The notes: a model not told the origin generated them from the letters alone. 64,000 bases of DNA from Paracoccus sp. MC1862 (GCF_016617715.1 NZ_CP067225.1:3230001-3294000), one strand, 5' to 3'; numbered from the stretch's first letter, positions 35,335-46,451 are shown. Translations and numbers: made by a program.

Positions 35335-36849
35335 ATGGTCGCGATCGCCTATACCGTCGCTTTCGACGGGATCGAGGCGCGACTGGTCGAGGTGCAGGCG
35401 GCGGTCTCGCCCGGCCTGCCCTCCTTCACCATCGTGGGCCTGCCCGACAAGGCGGTCAGCGAGGCGCGGGAACGTATCCGCGCAGCCTTCGGCGCCATGT
35501 CGGTGGCGATGCCGAACAAGCGGGTGACGGTGAACCTGTCGCCTGCCGACCTGCCCAAGGAAGGCTCGCATTTCGACCTGCCCATCGCGCTTGCGGTGCT
35601 GGCGGTGCTGGAGGTGCTGCCGGCGGATGAGCTTGAGGGCGTTGTCTCTCTGGGGGAACTTGCGCTGGACGGGCGGCTGGTTTCGGTCGCGGGCGCCTTG
35701 CCGGCCGCGATGGCTGCCGCCGAAGAGCAGCGGGTGCTGATCTGCCCGCCCGCCTGCGGACCCGAGGCGGCATGGGTCGGCGCGGTGCCGGTGATCGCGC
35801 CCAAGGGGCTGCGGCAGGTCGTCGATCACCTGACCGGCCGCGCGCCGGTGGCGCCCTCCGAGCCGGGGCGGGTGGTGCGCACGCCCCGGCTGGCCGACAT
35901 GGCCGACGTCAAGGGACAGGAACGCGCCAAGCGGGCGCTGGAGATCGCCGCTGCCGGAAGGCACCATCTGCTGATGGTCGGCCCGCCGGGGTCGGGCAAG
36001 TCGATGCTCGCTGCCCGGCTGCCGGGATTGATGCCGGAACTGACGCCGGTCGAGGCGCTGGAAACCTCGATGATCCAGTCGCTGGCGGGGATGCTGACCG
36101 AAGGCGGGATTTCGCGCGAGGCGCCGTTCCGTGATCCGCATCACACCGCCTCGATGGCCGCCATCGTCGGCGGCGGGCGGGGGGCAAAGCCCGGAGAGAT
36201 CAGCCTTGCCCATAACGGCGTGCTGTTCATGGACGAACTGCCCGAATTTCCCCGGCAGGTGCTGGAAACCCTGCGCCAGCCGCTGGAAACGGGCGAGGTC
36301 GTGGTGGCGCGGGCCAATGCCCATGTGCGCTATCCCTGCCGCTTCCTGCTGATCGCGGCGGCGAACCCCTGCCGCTGCGGGCATCTGGCGGATGCGGCGC
36401 GGGCCTGCGCGCGGGCGCCGCAATGCGGGGCGGATTACATGGGCAAACTCTCGGGGCCGCTGATGGACCGCTTCGATCTGCGGATCGAGGTGCCCGCGGT
36501 GGCCGTCAGCGATCTTGAAGGGCAGCCCGGAGGCGAGACCTCGGCCACTGTCGCGGCGCGGATCGAAGCGGCGCGCGAGCGGCAGGCGCATCGCTTTGCC
36601 CGGCATCCCGGAATGCGGGTGAACGCGGATGCCTCGGGCCCGGTGCTGGAGGAGATCGCCGCGCCCGACGGCGAGGGGCGCAGCCTGCTGCATCGTTCAG
36701 CCGAGCGGCTGGGCCTGAGCGCCCGCGGCTATCACCGCGTGTTGCGGACGGCCCGCACCATCGCGGATCTCGACCATTCCGGGGATGTGCGCGCGCCGCA
36801 CATCGCCGAGGCGATCGGGTATCGGCTGCCGTTTGCGGCAGGGGTGTGA
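35335..36849 (+). CDS. comM: YifB/ComM-type Mg-chelatase-like AAA ATPase
   Basis: A 504-residue protein. The N-terminal domain starts VAYTVAF-like (MVAIAYTVAFDGIEA) and has GLPDKAVSEARERIRAAF and the Lon-like ChlI motif. The AAA domain has GQERAKRALEIAAAG, then Walker A VGPPGSGKSMLAARLPGL near residue 220, and Walker B LAHNGVLFMDELPEF. A zinc-like NPCRCGH follows in AAANPCRCGHLADA. ComM drives branch migration during natural transformation in some bacteria; the role here is inferred. GGAGGGAAAA precedes the ATG. Confidence 0.95.
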   Translation: MVAIAYTVAFDGIEARLVEVQAAVSPGLPSFTIVGLPDKAVSEARERIRAAFGAMSVAMPNKRVTVNLSPADLPKEGSHFDLPIALAVLAVLEVLPADELEGVVSLGELALDGRLVSVAGALPAAMAAAEEQRVLICPPACGPEAAWVGAVPVIAPKGLRQVVDHLTGRAPVAPSEPGRVVRTPRLADMADVKGQERAKRALEIAAAGRHHLLMVGPPGSGKSMLAARLPGLMPELTPVEALETSMIQSLAGMLTEGGISREAPFRDPHHTASMAAIVGGGRGAKPGEISLAHNGVLFMDELPEFPRQVLETLRQPLETGEVVVARANAHVRYPCRFLLIAAANPCRCGHLADAARACARAPQCGADYMGKLSGPLMDRFDLRIEVPAVAVSDLEGQPGGETSATVAARIEAARERQAHRFARHPGMRVNADASGPVLEEIAAPDGEGRSLLHRSAERLGLSARGYHRVLRTARTIADLDHSGDVRAPHIAEAIGYRLPFAAGV

Positions 36850-36974
36850 GGAAAGATCCCGCCAAGGGTCGGATGGGCATGGTTCCGGGTCGCAGGACCC
36901 ATCAGGTGCCGGCTTTGCGGCTGTGCCGTAACCGGCGGGATCACGCGAGCGTCGCTGCCGCATAGGTATTTGAA

Positions 36975-37006
36975 CCAGAAAGAAGCTGCCGGAGGCTGCT
37001 TTCTGG
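36975..37006 (+). other. Hairpin upstream of coaBC, adjacent to a weak repeat-like tail
   Basis: CCAGAAAG (36975-36982) pairs perfectly with CTTTCTGG (36999-37006). The bases just before it (AGGTATTTGAACCAGAAAGA) weakly resemble the tail of the composite repeat (GGATATTT...AAGAAG). It lies 94 bases before coaBC, whose own start has GAGGAA upstream. Confidence 0.35.
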
Positions 37007-37099
37007 AAGGTCGTATGTTGCGGGCTTCCTTGCCCCGTGGGGTCCGGTCTTCTAAGTCTCGTCGCAACTGCCAGCCAAGTCAGGGACGAGGAACAAGGG

Positions 37100-38389
37100 A
37101 TGCAGGGAAAGCGCGTTCTGCTGATCGTGGGGGGCGGCATCGCCGCCTTCAAGATCCCCGAGCTTGTGCGGCTGCTGAAAGGCGCAGGCATGGGCGTCGC
37201 CACGGTTCTGACTGAAGGAGGCGCGCAGTTCGTGACGCCCCTGACGCTGTCGGCCTTGTCGAACGAGGTCTGCCACACCGCCCTATGGGACCTGACCCGC
37301 GAGGCCGAGATGGGGCATATCCAGTTGTCGCGATCCGCCGATCTGGTGGTGGTGGCGCCGGCGACCGCCGACCTGATGGCGAAGATGGCGGGGGGGCACG
37401 CGGACGACCTTGCCTCGACCCTGCTGATGGCGACCGACAAGCGGGTGCTGATCGCGCCCGCCATGAACGTGCGGATGTGGGAGCATCCGGCGACGCAGCG
37501 CAACCGCGTGGCGCTGGACAGCGACGGGGTGCTGTTCGTCGGTCCCGACGAGGGCGACATGGCCTGCGGCGAATGGGGCGAGGGCCGGATGGCCGAGCCG
37601 GAGGCGATTTTCGATGCGATCCGCAATGCGCTGGAGGATGCGGATGCCGAGCGGCCGCTGCGGCTGACGGGGGTGCTGCGGCTTCCGCCCGAGGCGGTCG
37701 TGGTGCCGGGTCTGACGGCGGGGCCGCTGACGGGGCGGCATGTCGTCGTCACCTCGGGGCCGACGCATGAGCCGATCGACCCGGTGCGCTATATCGCGAA
37801 CCGATCCTCGGGGGCACAGGGCACAGCCGTTGCGGCGGGTTTGCGCGATCTGGGCGCGCGCGTGACCTTTGTGACGGGACCGGCGAGCGTGCCGCCGCCT
37901 GCGGGGGTGCAGGTGGTGCGGGTGGAAACCGCGGCAGAGATGCGCGCCGCGGTCGAGGCGGCTCTGCCCGCCGATGCGGCGGTGATGGCGGCGGCGGTGG
38001 CCGACTGGCGGGTGACCAGCCCCTCGGACCGCAAGATCAAGAAGGACGGCTCGGGCCGTCCGCCGGCGCTTGAGATGGCCGAGAACCCCGATATCCTCGC
38101 CTGGATCAGCCGGGCCCAGGCGCGTCCGCGGCTGGTCGTGGGTTTCGCGGCGGAAACGGATGACGTGGTCGCGAATGCCACCGCCAAGCGCCGCCGCAAG
38201 GGCTGCGACTGGATCGTGGCGAATGACGTGAGCCCCGCGACCGGGGTGATGGGCGGGACCGAGAACAGCGTGATCCTCGTCACCGAGACGAACACCGAGC
38301 ATTGGCCGCAACTGCCCAAGGAGGAGGTCGGCCGCCGTCTGGCCGCCCGCATCGCCGACCGGCTGGGCAGCGGCGCGGGCAGCGAATGA
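37100..38389 (+). CDS. coaBC: Bifunctional phosphopantothenoylcysteine decarboxylase/synthetase
   Basis: 429 residues fusing two steps of coenzyme A synthesis. The N-terminal half (CoaC) binds FMN: GGGIAAFKIPELVRLLKGAG, the active His in a segment around LWDLTREAEMGHIQLSRSADL, and PAMNVRMWEHPA with the conserved Asn. The C-terminal half (CoaB) has VTSGPTHEPIDPVRYIANRSSG and AAVADWRV. The last bases overlap the following aminotransferase gene (ATGA), so coaBC is translated together with the Fe-S cluster genes. Confidence 0.96.
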   Translation: MQGKRVLLIVGGGIAAFKIPELVRLLKGAGMGVATVLTEGGAQFVTPLTLSALSNEVCHTALWDLTREAEMGHIQLSRSADLVVVAPATADLMAKMAGGHADDLASTLLMATDKRVLIAPAMNVRMWEHPATQRNRVALDSDGVLFVGPDEGDMACGEWGEGRMAEPEAIFDAIRNALEDADAERPLRLTGVLRLPPEAVVVPGLTAGPLTGRHVVVTSGPTHEPIDPVRYIANRSSGAQGTAVAAGLRDLGARVTFVTGPASVPPPAGVQVVRVETAAEMRAAVEAALPADAAVMAAAVADWRVTSPSDRKIKKDGSGRPPALEMAENPDILAWISRAQARPRLVVGFAAETDDVVANATAKRRRKGCDWIVANDVSPATGVMGGTENSVILVTETNTEHWPQLPKEEVGRRLAARIADRLGSGAGSE

Positions 38390-39435
38390 GCCGCGTTTAT
38401 CTGGACTGGAACGCCACCGCGCCGCTGCGGCCCGACGCGCGGGCGGCAATGGCCGGGGCCTTCGACATCATCGGTAACCCGTCGAGCGTCCATGCCGAGG
38501 GGCGGGCCGCCAAGATGCTGCTGGAACGGTCGCGCGAGGAACTGGCCGAGACGCTGGGCGCGTCCCGCGCCGATATCGTCTTCACCTCGGGCTCGACCGA
38601 GGCCGCCGCGCTGGCGCTGGAAGGGCAGGGGCTTGCCTGCGCAGGCGTCGAGCATGACTGTGTGCGGGCATGGGGCGAGGAGGAGCTGGCGGTTGACGCA
38701 AGTGGCCGCGTGACCGTGCACGATCCGGCCCGCACGACGCTGCAGTTAGCCAACAGTGAGACGGGGGTGATCCAGGACCTGCCGCAGGGGCTCGCGGTCA
38801 GCGACCTGACGCAGGGCTTTGGGAAGATCCCGATGGCCTTCGACTGGCTGGGGGTGCGGGCGGGTTTCGTCACCGCCCACAAGCTGGGCGGTCCGCGCGG
38901 TATCGGCGCGCTGATCCTTGCCGAGGGCGAGGATCGGCCCGCGCGTCTGCGCGGTGGCGGGCAGGAAAGCGGACGCCGGGCAGGCACGGAAAACCTTGCC
39001 GCCATCGCCGGTTTTGCTGCCGCCGCGAAGGCCGCGCAGCGTGATCTTGCCGCCGGAATCCCCGAAAGACTTGCCGGGATGCGAGAACATCTGCGCGAGA
39101 GGTTGGAAGATGCCGAGGGAAACACTATGTTTCCGGGGCGCGTATCCCGATGCCTGCCGCAGACGCTGTCCATCCTCACGCCGGGGTGGAAGGGCGAGAC
39201 GCAGGTGATGCAGATGGACCTGGCCGGCTTTGCCGTCTCTGCCGGGTCGGCCTGCAGTTCCGGCAAGGTCCGGTCCAGCGGGGTGCTGCGCGCGATGGGC
39301 GTGGCCGAGGCGGATGCGGCTTGCGCGTTGCGCGTCTCGTTCGGGGGAACGACGACGGTTGAGGAATTGGACCGCTTTGCCGAAGCGTGGCTTGCCGCCC
39401 GCGACCGATGGCGAAGCAAGCAGGGAAGAAGGTAA
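38386..39435 (+). CDS. Class V aminotransferase, NifS/IscS-like cysteine desulfurase
   Basis: A 349-residue PLP enzyme. VYLDWNATAPLRP, NPSSVHAEGRAAKMLLE, GSTEAAALAL and ANSETGVIQDL are IscS/NifS-type motifs. The PLP Lys is in VTAHKLGGPRGIGAL near residue 165. The persulfide Cys is in SAGSACSSGKVRSSGVLRAMG near residue 285. It starts within the coaBC stop and precedes sufB by three bases, so it may be an additional sulfur donor for the suf operon, beside SufS downstream. Confidence 0.9.
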   Translation: MSRVYLDWNATAPLRPDARAAMAGAFDIIGNPSSVHAEGRAAKMLLERSREELAETLGASRADIVFTSGSTEAAALALEGQGLACAGVEHDCVRAWGEEELAVDASGRVTVHDPARTTLQLANSETGVIQDLPQGLAVSDLTQGFGKIPMAFDWLGVRAGFVTAHKLGGPRGIGALILAEGEDRPARLRGGGQESGRRAGTENLAAIAGFAAAAKAAQRDLAAGIPERLAGMREHLRERLEDAEGNTMFPGRVSRCLPQTLSILTPGWKGETQVMQMDLAGFAVSAGSACSSGKVRSSGVLRAMGVAEADAACALRVSFGGTTTVEELDRFAEAWLAARDRWRSKQGRR

Positions 39436-39438
39436 CCG

Positions 39439-40965
39439 ATGGCCGCTCTGGACATGCCCGAGATCGAAGTCCGCGAAGGCGTCGACCGTGAGACGGTCGA
39501 GACCGTCGCCAACATGGGGTCCTACAAATACGGGTGGGAAACCGAGATCGAGATGGAATACGCCCCCAAGGGCGTCAACGAAGACATCGTCCGGCTGATC
39601 AGCCAGAAGAACGACGAGCCCGAGTGGATGACCGAGTGGCGTCTGGCCGCCTTCCGCCGCTGGCAGGGCATGACCGAACCCCGCTGGGCGATGCTGAACT
39701 ATCCCGACATCGACTATCAGGACCAGTATTACTACGCCCGCCCGAAAAGCATGGCGGTGAAACCGAAGTCGCTGGACGAGGTCGATCCCGCGTTGCTGGC
39801 AACTTATGAAAAGCTGGGCATCCCGCTGAGGGAACAGGCGATCCTGGCCGGGGTCGAAGGGGCTGATGCGACGCCCGCCGACGCGCGCCGGGTCGCGGTG
39901 GACGCCGTCTTCGATTCGGTCAGCGTGGGGACGACCTTCAAGGACGAGCTGGCGAAGGCCGGCGTGATCTTCTGCTCGATCAGCGAGGCGATCCGCGAGC
40001 ATCCCGAACTGGTGAAGAAATACCTCGGCTCGGTCGTGCCGCCCTCGGACAACTATTTCGCGACGCTGAACTCGGCCGTCTTCTCGGATGGATCCTTCGT
40101 CTATATCCCGCCGGGCGTCCGCTGCCCGATGGAACTGTCCACCTATTTCCGCATCAACGCGGAAAACACCGGCCAGTTCGAGCGCACGCTGATCATCGCC
40201 GACAAGGGCAGCCACGTCAGCTACCTGGAAGGCTGCACCGCGCCCAAGCGCGACGTGGCCCAGTTGCACGCGGCGGTGGTGGAAATCGTCGTGCTGGAAG
40301 ACGCCGAGGTGAAATACTCCACCGTCCAGAACTGGTATCCGGGCGACGAGGAAGGGAAGGGCGGCATCTACAACTTCGTCACCAAGCGCGCCGACTGCCG
40401 CGAGGCCCGCGCCAAGGTGATGTGGACGCAGGTGGAAACCGGGTCCGCGATCACCTGGAAATATCCCTCGTGCATCCTGCGCGGCGATGAATCGCAGGGC
40501 GAGTTCTACTCGATCGCCATCACCAACAACGCCCAGCAGGCCGACACAGGGACCAAGATGATCCACCTCGGCAAGAACACCCGCTCGCGGATCGTGTCCA
40601 AGGGGATCTCCGCCGGTCAGGCCCAGAACACCTATCGGGGTCTGGTGACGATGCACCCGCGCGCCACCAACAGCCGCAACTATACCCAGTGCGACAGCCT
40701 GCTGATCGGCGACCAGTGCGGGGCGCATACCGTGCCCTATATCGAGGTCAAGAACAGCTCCTCGCGCGTGGAACACGAGGCCACCACCTCCAAGGTGGAC
40801 GAGGACCAGTTGTTCTACTGCCGCGCCCGCGGCATGGACGAGGAAGAAGCGGTAGCCCTGGTCGTCAACGGCTTCTGCCGCGACGTGCTGCAGGCCCTGC
40901 CGATGGAATTCGCGATGGAGGCGCAGAGCCTGGTCGCGATCTCGCTGGAAGGTTCGGTGGGGTGA
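39439..40965 (+). CDS. sufB: Fe-S cluster assembly scaffold SufB
   Basis: 508 residues of the SufBCD complex, which assembles Fe-S clusters in the cytoplasm. Family landmarks are [25 protein letters not shown] N terminus, [43 protein letters not shown] and [27 protein letters not shown], with the conserved Cys in the last motif. GTG start of the next gene overlaps its stop. Confidence 0.97.
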   Translation: MAALDMPEIEVREGVDRETVETVANMGSYKYGWETEIEMEYAPKGVNEDIVRLISQKNDEPEWMTEWRLAAFRRWQGMTEPRWAMLNYPDIDYQDQYYYARPKSMAVKPKSLDEVDPALLATYEKLGIPLREQAILAGVEGADATPADARRVAVDAVFDSVSVGTTFKDELAKAGVIFCSISEAIREHPELVKKYLGSVVPPSDNYFATLNSAVFSDGSFVYIPPGVRCPMELSTYFRINAENTGQFERTLIIADKGSHVSYLEGCTAPKRDVAQLHAAVVEIVVLEDAEVKYSTVQNWYPGDEEGKGGIYNFVTKRADCREARAKVMWTQVETGSAITWKYPSCILRGDESQGEFYSIAITNNAQQADTGTKMIHLGKNTRSRIVSKGISAGQAQNTYRGLVTMHPRATNSRNYTQCDSLLIGDQCGAHTVPYIEVKNSSSRVEHEATTSKVDEDQLFYCRARGMDEEEAVALVVNGFCRDVLQALPMEFAMEAQSLVAISLEGSVG

Positions 40966-42002
40966 CGCAGGAAGTCGATGCGGATGATAAGCTGCACGCT
41001 ACGCTGTTCACGGCCGTAAAGAATGAGGCACCGTTCCTTCTGGAATGGATTGCCTACCACAAGGTCATCGGCTTTGACAGGATTGCTATAGTCTCCAATC
41101 CTTCGAACGACATGACGAATGAGCTGTTGGACTGCCTCGCTGCTGCCGGCGAGATCATTCACACCGTGACTGCGGTTTCGGATGGCGTAGCTCCGCAGGC
41201 TGCCGCTGCCGAAATCGCAAATGCGGAAAATTATATCCGCTCCGGAGATTGGGCAATCTGGCTGGATGCGGACGAGTTCCTGAACATCCATATCGGCGAC
41301 GGCACCGTCGCTGATCTGGTCAATCATCTCGGCCCACGCCAAGCGATCATCATTCCGTGGCGCATTTTTGGGGATGGAGGAAATGAAACCTTTCCCGGAC
41401 GTTTCATTTCTGAAAGCTTCATGCTGGCGGCAAGCCAAGACTCGGAAGTCAATCTGAAGGTCAAGACATTCTTCAGAATGAGTGATGCTGTCGTTGGTTT
41501 GTCAGGTCACTCTGTTCATCGGCCGCTTCTGGCAGGATCTCTGCCTATCCAGAGTTTCGCCGGATGCGATGGACAGAGCCTGCCGGTGCATAACAGGGTT
41601 CACCGAAAGTGGGTCGAAGGTCTGAATCGATCACGGGCATCCAGAATTCCGGCAAATGAACTGAGCTATGAAGTTGCACAGATCAACCATTATTGCGTCA
41701 GAACCCCGGAATACTTCGCTATGAAGCGTATCAGAGGTCGCGGATGGGCGGCGTCGCAGACTGGGGAGGCCAACAAGCGGCACAATGCCGAGTTCTACCA
41801 GCAGATGAACCGGAATGACTGCGAGGATCAAAGCATCCTCAAGCACGAGGCTGCTGTCTCGGCGGAAATCGAGCGTCTCATGGCGATTTTCGGGGTCAGC
41901 GATGCACAGAACCAGGCTTTGCAGAGCGCCATTACTCAACTCCGTCAAGCAACTGCCAGTCACACCTTGCCAGAAGCTGTCAGCAGTGCCGTCCAGCTCT
42001 AG
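40962..42002 (+). CDS. Glycosyltransferase family 2-like protein inserted in the suf operon
   Basis: A 346-residue protein beginning at a GTG that overlaps the sufB stop. The N-terminal half is GT-A-like: [30 protein letters not shown] and the acidic motif [13 protein letters not shown] near residue 95, which is a DxD-type metal site. The rest, with [21 protein letters not shown], matches a family of glycosyltransferase 2-like enzymes often found in polysaccharide clusters. Base composition is much less G+C-rich than sufB and sufC on either side, suggesting transfer. AATAAAGGAG after it is the sufC ribosome-binding site. Confidence 0.85.
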   Translation: MTQEVDADDKLHATLFTAVKNEAPFLLEWIAYHKVIGFDRIAIVSNPSNDMTNELLDCLAAAGEIIHTVTAVSDGVAPQAAAAEIANAENYIRSGDWAIWLDADEFLNIHIGDGTVADLVNHLGPRQAIIIPWRIFGDGGNETFPGRFISESFMLAASQDSEVNLKVKTFFRMSDAVVGLSGHSVHRPLLAGSLPIQSFAGCDGQSLPVHNRVHRKWVEGLNRSRASRIPANELSYEVAQINHYCVRTPEYFAMKRIRGRGWAASQTGEANKRHNAEFYQQMNRNDCEDQSILKHEAAVSAEIERLMAIFGVSDAQNQALQSAITQLRQATASHTLPEAVSSAVQL

Positions 42003-42032
42003 TCTGGCCCAACAAGAATAAAGGAGATGAAC

Positions 42033-42786
<754 letters not shown>

Positions 42787-42794
<8 letters not shown>

Positions 42795-44124
42795 GGCCGC
42801 GACCATGACCATCCAGACCCCCGTGATCGAGGGCGCGCCGCGTTCCGCGCCCGCCGACGTTCAACTCGCCGCCCGGCTTGACGCCGCGCCTGCGCCGATG
42901 ACCGGCACCACTGCCGCTGCCCGCGCCGATGCCTTGGCGCGACTGAAGGCGCAGGGCCTGCCCGGCCCGCGCCATGAATACTGGCGCTATACCGACCCCG
43001 CGCTCTTCAACGCTGCCCTCCCCGAGCCTCTGCCGGCCGAGGCCATCGGCGGCGAGCCGACGCTGTTCGCCGATGTGGACAAGCTGCGGCTGGTCTTCAC
43101 CGATGGCCGCTTCGACGCCGCCGCCTCGGACGACCTGAAGCTGTCGGGAATCGAGATCGCCACGCTGGCCCAGGCCGACGCGCAGCCCGGCCACTGGGTT
43201 GGCGAGGCTTACGGCAAGCTGGAAGCGCAGGGGCAAAAGCCCGTCGCGCGTGCCTTCGCCGCGCTGAACACGGCTGTGGCTACTGATGGTGTGGTGATCC
43301 GCGTCACCGGACAGGCTGCGCGGCCGGTGCAGGTCCTTTACCGCGTTTCGGACCCGGCGGCGGATGTGATCGTGCATCACATCCTGCGGGTGGAGGAAGG
43401 CGCGGACCTGACGCTGCTGGAAAATGGCCTTGTCGGCGCGCGCGGCAACGTGGTGATCGAGGCTGACCTCGCCCCTGGCGCGAAGCTGCACCACATCTCG
43501 GCCCACCGCGCCGGGATCGCCCGCGTCTTCAACAGCCACCTGTTCTCGCGCGTGGCCGAGGGCGCCTCGCTGAAAAGCTTCGAGCTGTCGGTCGACGGCC
43601 GCCACATGCGGTCGGAATCGGTGATCGAGCTTGCGGGCGACGATGCCGTGGCCCATGTCGCCGCCGCCGTGCTGGGCGATGGTGACAACCTGCGCCATGA
43701 CGACACCGTGTTCATCACCCACGGGGGTCTGCGCGGCGAAAGCCGGCAGGTCTTCAAGAAGGTGCTGAAGAACGGCGCGACCGGCGTCTTCCAAGGCAAG
43801 ATCCTCGTGAAGCCGGGGGCGCAGAAGACCGATGGCTACCAGATCAGCCAGGCCCTGCTGCTGGATGAAACCAGCCAGTTCCTCGCCAAGCCCGAACTGG
43901 AAATCTACGCCGACGACGTGAAGTGCTCGCACGGCTCGACCACCGGGGCGCTTGACGAAACCGCGCTGTTCTACCTGCGCTCGCGCGGGATTCCGCAGGA
44001 ACGGGCGGTGGTGCTGCTGGTCCTCAGCTTCCTTGCCGACGCGCTGGAAGAGGTCGAGAACGACGAGCTGCGCGCCGAGATCTCCGGCAGGCTCGAAGAC
44101 TGGCTGACCGCGAAGGCGCGCTGA
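42787..44124 (+). CDS. sufD: Fe-S cluster assembly protein SufD
   Basis: 445 residues, paralogue of SufB. PGPRHEYWRYTDPALF near residue 60, FINHxxx-like HHILRVEEGADLTLLE, and KCSHGSTTGALDETALFYLRSRGI near 380 are SufD features. The start at 42787 overlaps sufC by eight bases; ATG at 42805 is an alternative that cannot be excluded. Continues into a GTG-start small membrane gene after one base. Confidence 0.95.
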
Positions 44125-44125
44125 G

Positions 44126-44614
44126 GTGGCGCTGGTCCCGCGCATCCTGCAGACTTGGCGCAGGCCCGGCGCGGCGGTGCGCGGGATGGCCGGCATTTCC
44201 GAAGCGGGCCTGCTGGCGCTGCTGCTGGGCACGATGGCGGTCTATTTCGTCGCGCAATGGCCGGCGCACGCGCGGGCGGCGGCGCTGGACCCATCGGTGC
44301 CGCTGCAGGCGCGGCTGGGCGGTGCGTTGCTGGCGACGCTGTTCCTGATGCCGCTGGTCGTCATGACGGCGGCGCTGGTGGTGCAGCTTCTCCTCCGCGC
44401 CTTCGGCACGCGGATCGAGGGCTTCGAATCCCGCCTTGCGCTGGTCTGGGCGCTGGCCGCGGCCTCGCCCGTCATGCTGCTGCAAGGGTTGACGCAGGGG
44501 TTCGTGGGGCCGGGGCCCGCCCTGACGGTGGTGAACCTGCTGGCGGGCGCGGCGTTTCTGGTGTTCTGGATCGCCGGGCTTCGCGCCCTGTCCCGCAAAA
44601 GGCACCCTGCATGA
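44126..44614 (+). CDS. Small multi-helix membrane protein (Yip1-like), upstream copy
   Basis: A 162-residue protein with four strongly hydrophobic segments and GTG start at 44126, one base after sufD. The sequence resembles the following Yip1-like protein in hydrophobic layout but not in clear motif. It sits in the suf operon in the position where related bacteria often carry small membrane proteins. No function recognised. Stop overlaps the next ATG (ATGA). Confidence 0.75.
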   Translation: MALVPRILQTWRRPGAAVRGMAGISEAGLLALLLGTMAVYFVAQWPAHARAAALDPSVPLQARLGGALLATLFLMPLVVMTAALVVQLLLRAFGTRIEGFESRLALVWALAAASPVMLLQGLTQGFVGPGPALTVVNLLAGAAFLVFWIAGLRALSRKRHPA

Positions 44615-45189
44615 TAGAACTGATGAGGCTGACCGTCCGCGACCCGCAGACGGGATTCCGGATGCTGCAAGCCAGGCCCTGGGGGCCGGGCGACCGCTGG
44701 GCGCTGGTCTTCGCGACCGCCGCGGCCTCGGCCGTGCTGTCCTGGATGGGCGCGGCCCTGATGTCGGGACCCGAGGGCGGGGCGGGGGTGCTGGGGATGC
44801 TCACGGCCTCGCCGATCTCGATGGCCTCGGTGCAGGTCGTCTCGGCCGCCTTCGGCGCCTATCTGCTGGCCGAGGTCGGCCGCATCTTCGGCGGCACCGG
44901 CAAGTTCGCCGACGCGCTGCTGGCCGTCGGCTGGATCGAGGCGATCATGGTCGCCCTGCAGACCATCCAGCTTGCCGTCACCCTGATCCTGCCGCCGCTG
45001 GGCGCGCTGGTCGGCATTGCGACGCTGCTGCTGGCCGCCTATCTGATGGTGGCCCTGACGATGGCGGTGCACGGCTTCCGCAATGCGCTGATGGTGGTGA
45101 TGGGCATTCTTGGCACGATCATGCTGACCAGCTTTCTTCTGTCCATCCTCGCCGCCACCCTCGGGGTCCTGCCGGGAGCGCCCACATGA
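44611..45189 (+). CDS. Yip1-domain family membrane protein
   Basis: 192 residues with five hydrophobic helices. It begins MIELMRLTVRDPQTGFRMLQ, then LLAEVGRIFGGTGKFADALLAVGWIEA, which resembles the Yip1 family core (G-x-F...AL...GW). Role unknown in bacteria; its presence in a suf operon suggests an unexplored link to the Fe-S pathway or to the membrane. Overlaps the previous gene by ATGA and sufS by ATGA. Confidence 0.78.
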   Translation: MIELMRLTVRDPQTGFRMLQARPWGPGDRWALVFATAAASAVLSWMGAALMSGPEGGAGVLGMLTASPISMASVQVVSAAFGAYLLAEVGRIFGGTGKFADALLAVGWIEAIMVALQTIQLAVTLILPPLGALVGIATLLLAAYLMVALTMAVHGFRNALMVVMGILGTIMLTSFLLSILAATLGVLPGAPT

Positions 45190-46397
45190 GCTTTGACATC
45201 ACCCGCGTCCGCGCCGATTTCCCGATCCTGTCGCGGCAGGTGAACGGGCGGCCTCTGGTCTACCTGGACAGCGGCGCCAGCGCGCAGAAGCCGCAGGTGG
45301 TGATCGACGCGATCTCGGCGGCCTATGCGGGCGAATACGCCAACGTCCACCGTGGCCTGCATTTCCTGTCGAACCTCGCGACTGACAACTATGAACGGGT
45401 GCGCGGGATCATCGCCCGCTTCCTGAACGCGCGGGATGAAAGCGAGGTCGTCTTCACCAGCGGCTCGACCGAGGGGATCAACCTCGTCAGCTACGGCTGG
45501 GCCGCGCCGCGCCTGCAGCCCGGCGACGAGATCCTGCTGTCGGTGCTGGAACACCACGCCAATATCGTCCCCTGGCATTTCCTGCGCGAACGCCAGGGCG
45601 TCGTCCTGCGCTGGGTCGAACCCGAGCCCGACGGCAGCCTTCCGCCCGAAAAGGTGCTGGCGGCGGTGGGACCGAAGACGCGGCTGATCGCCGTCACCCA
45701 TATGTCCAACGTGACCGGCACGGTGGTGGACGTGGGCGCCATCGCGCGGGGGACGGACGTGCCGGTGCTGGTCGATGGCAGTCAGGCGGCGGTGCATATG
45801 CCGGTGGACGTGGATGCGCTCGGCTGCGATTTCTACTGCATCACCGGGCACAAGCTTTACGGCCCCTCGGGTTCCGGCGCGATCTGGATACGGGCCGAGC
45901 GGCAGGCCGAGATGCGCCCCTTCTTCGGCGGTGGCGACATGATCCGCGAGGTGTCGCGCGATGCGGTCAGCTACGCCGACCCGCCGTTGCGCTTCGAGGC
46001 CGGCACCCCCGGCATCGTCAACCAGATCGGCCTTGGCGCGGCGTTGGAATACTTGATGGGCCTGGGGATGGACAACATCTCCGCGCATGAGGCAGGTTTG
46101 CGCGACTATGCGGTGGAACGTCTGGGCGGGCTGAACTGGCTGCAGATTCAGGGAACAGCGCCGGGCAAGGGCGCGATCTTTTCCATGACCATGGAAGGGG
46201 CGCATGCCCATGACATCGCCACGATCCTCGACCAGCGCGGCATCGCGGTGCGGGCGGGGACGCATTGCGCCATGCCGCTGATGCAGCACTACGGCCTTGC
46301 CGCCTCGGCGCGCGCCAGCTTTGCCATGTACAACACCCGCGAGGACGTGGACGCCCTCGTTTCGGGGCTGGAATTCTGCCGCGAGCTGTTCGCCTGA
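45186..46397 (+). CDS. sufS: SufS-type cysteine desulfurase
   Basis: 403 residues. PLP enzyme that supplies sulfur from cysteine. VYLDSGASAQKPQVVIDAI, then YANVHRGLHFLSN, then FTSGSTEGINLVSYGWA, then the PLP Lys in ITGHKLYGPSGSGAIWIR near residue 225, and the reactive Cys in RAGTHCAMPLMQHYGL near 360, are group II desulfurase motifs. Last gene of the coaBC-suf run; no sufA, sufE or sufT follows in this window. Confidence 0.97.
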   Translation: MSFDITRVRADFPILSRQVNGRPLVYLDSGASAQKPQVVIDAISAAYAGEYANVHRGLHFLSNLATDNYERVRGIIARFLNARDESEVVFTSGSTEGINLVSYGWAAPRLQPGDEILLSVLEHHANIVPWHFLRERQGVVLRWVEPEPDGSLPPEKVLAAVGPKTRLIAVTHMSNVTGTVVDVGAIARGTDVPVLVDGSQAAVHMPVDVDALGCDFYCITGHKLYGPSGSGAIWIRAERQAEMRPFFGGGDMIREVSRDAVSYADPPLRFEAGTPGIVNQIGLGAALEYLMGLGMDNISAHEAGLRDYAVERLGGLNWLQIQGTAPGKGAIFSMTMEGAHAHDIATILDQRGIAVRAGTHCAMPLMQHYGLAASARASFAMYNTREDVDALVSGLEFCRELFA

Positions 46398-46451
46398 CAA
46401 CGGTTTCTTAAGCCTGCCCTGCTATCCCCTCCTCATATTCGGGGGTGGCTG

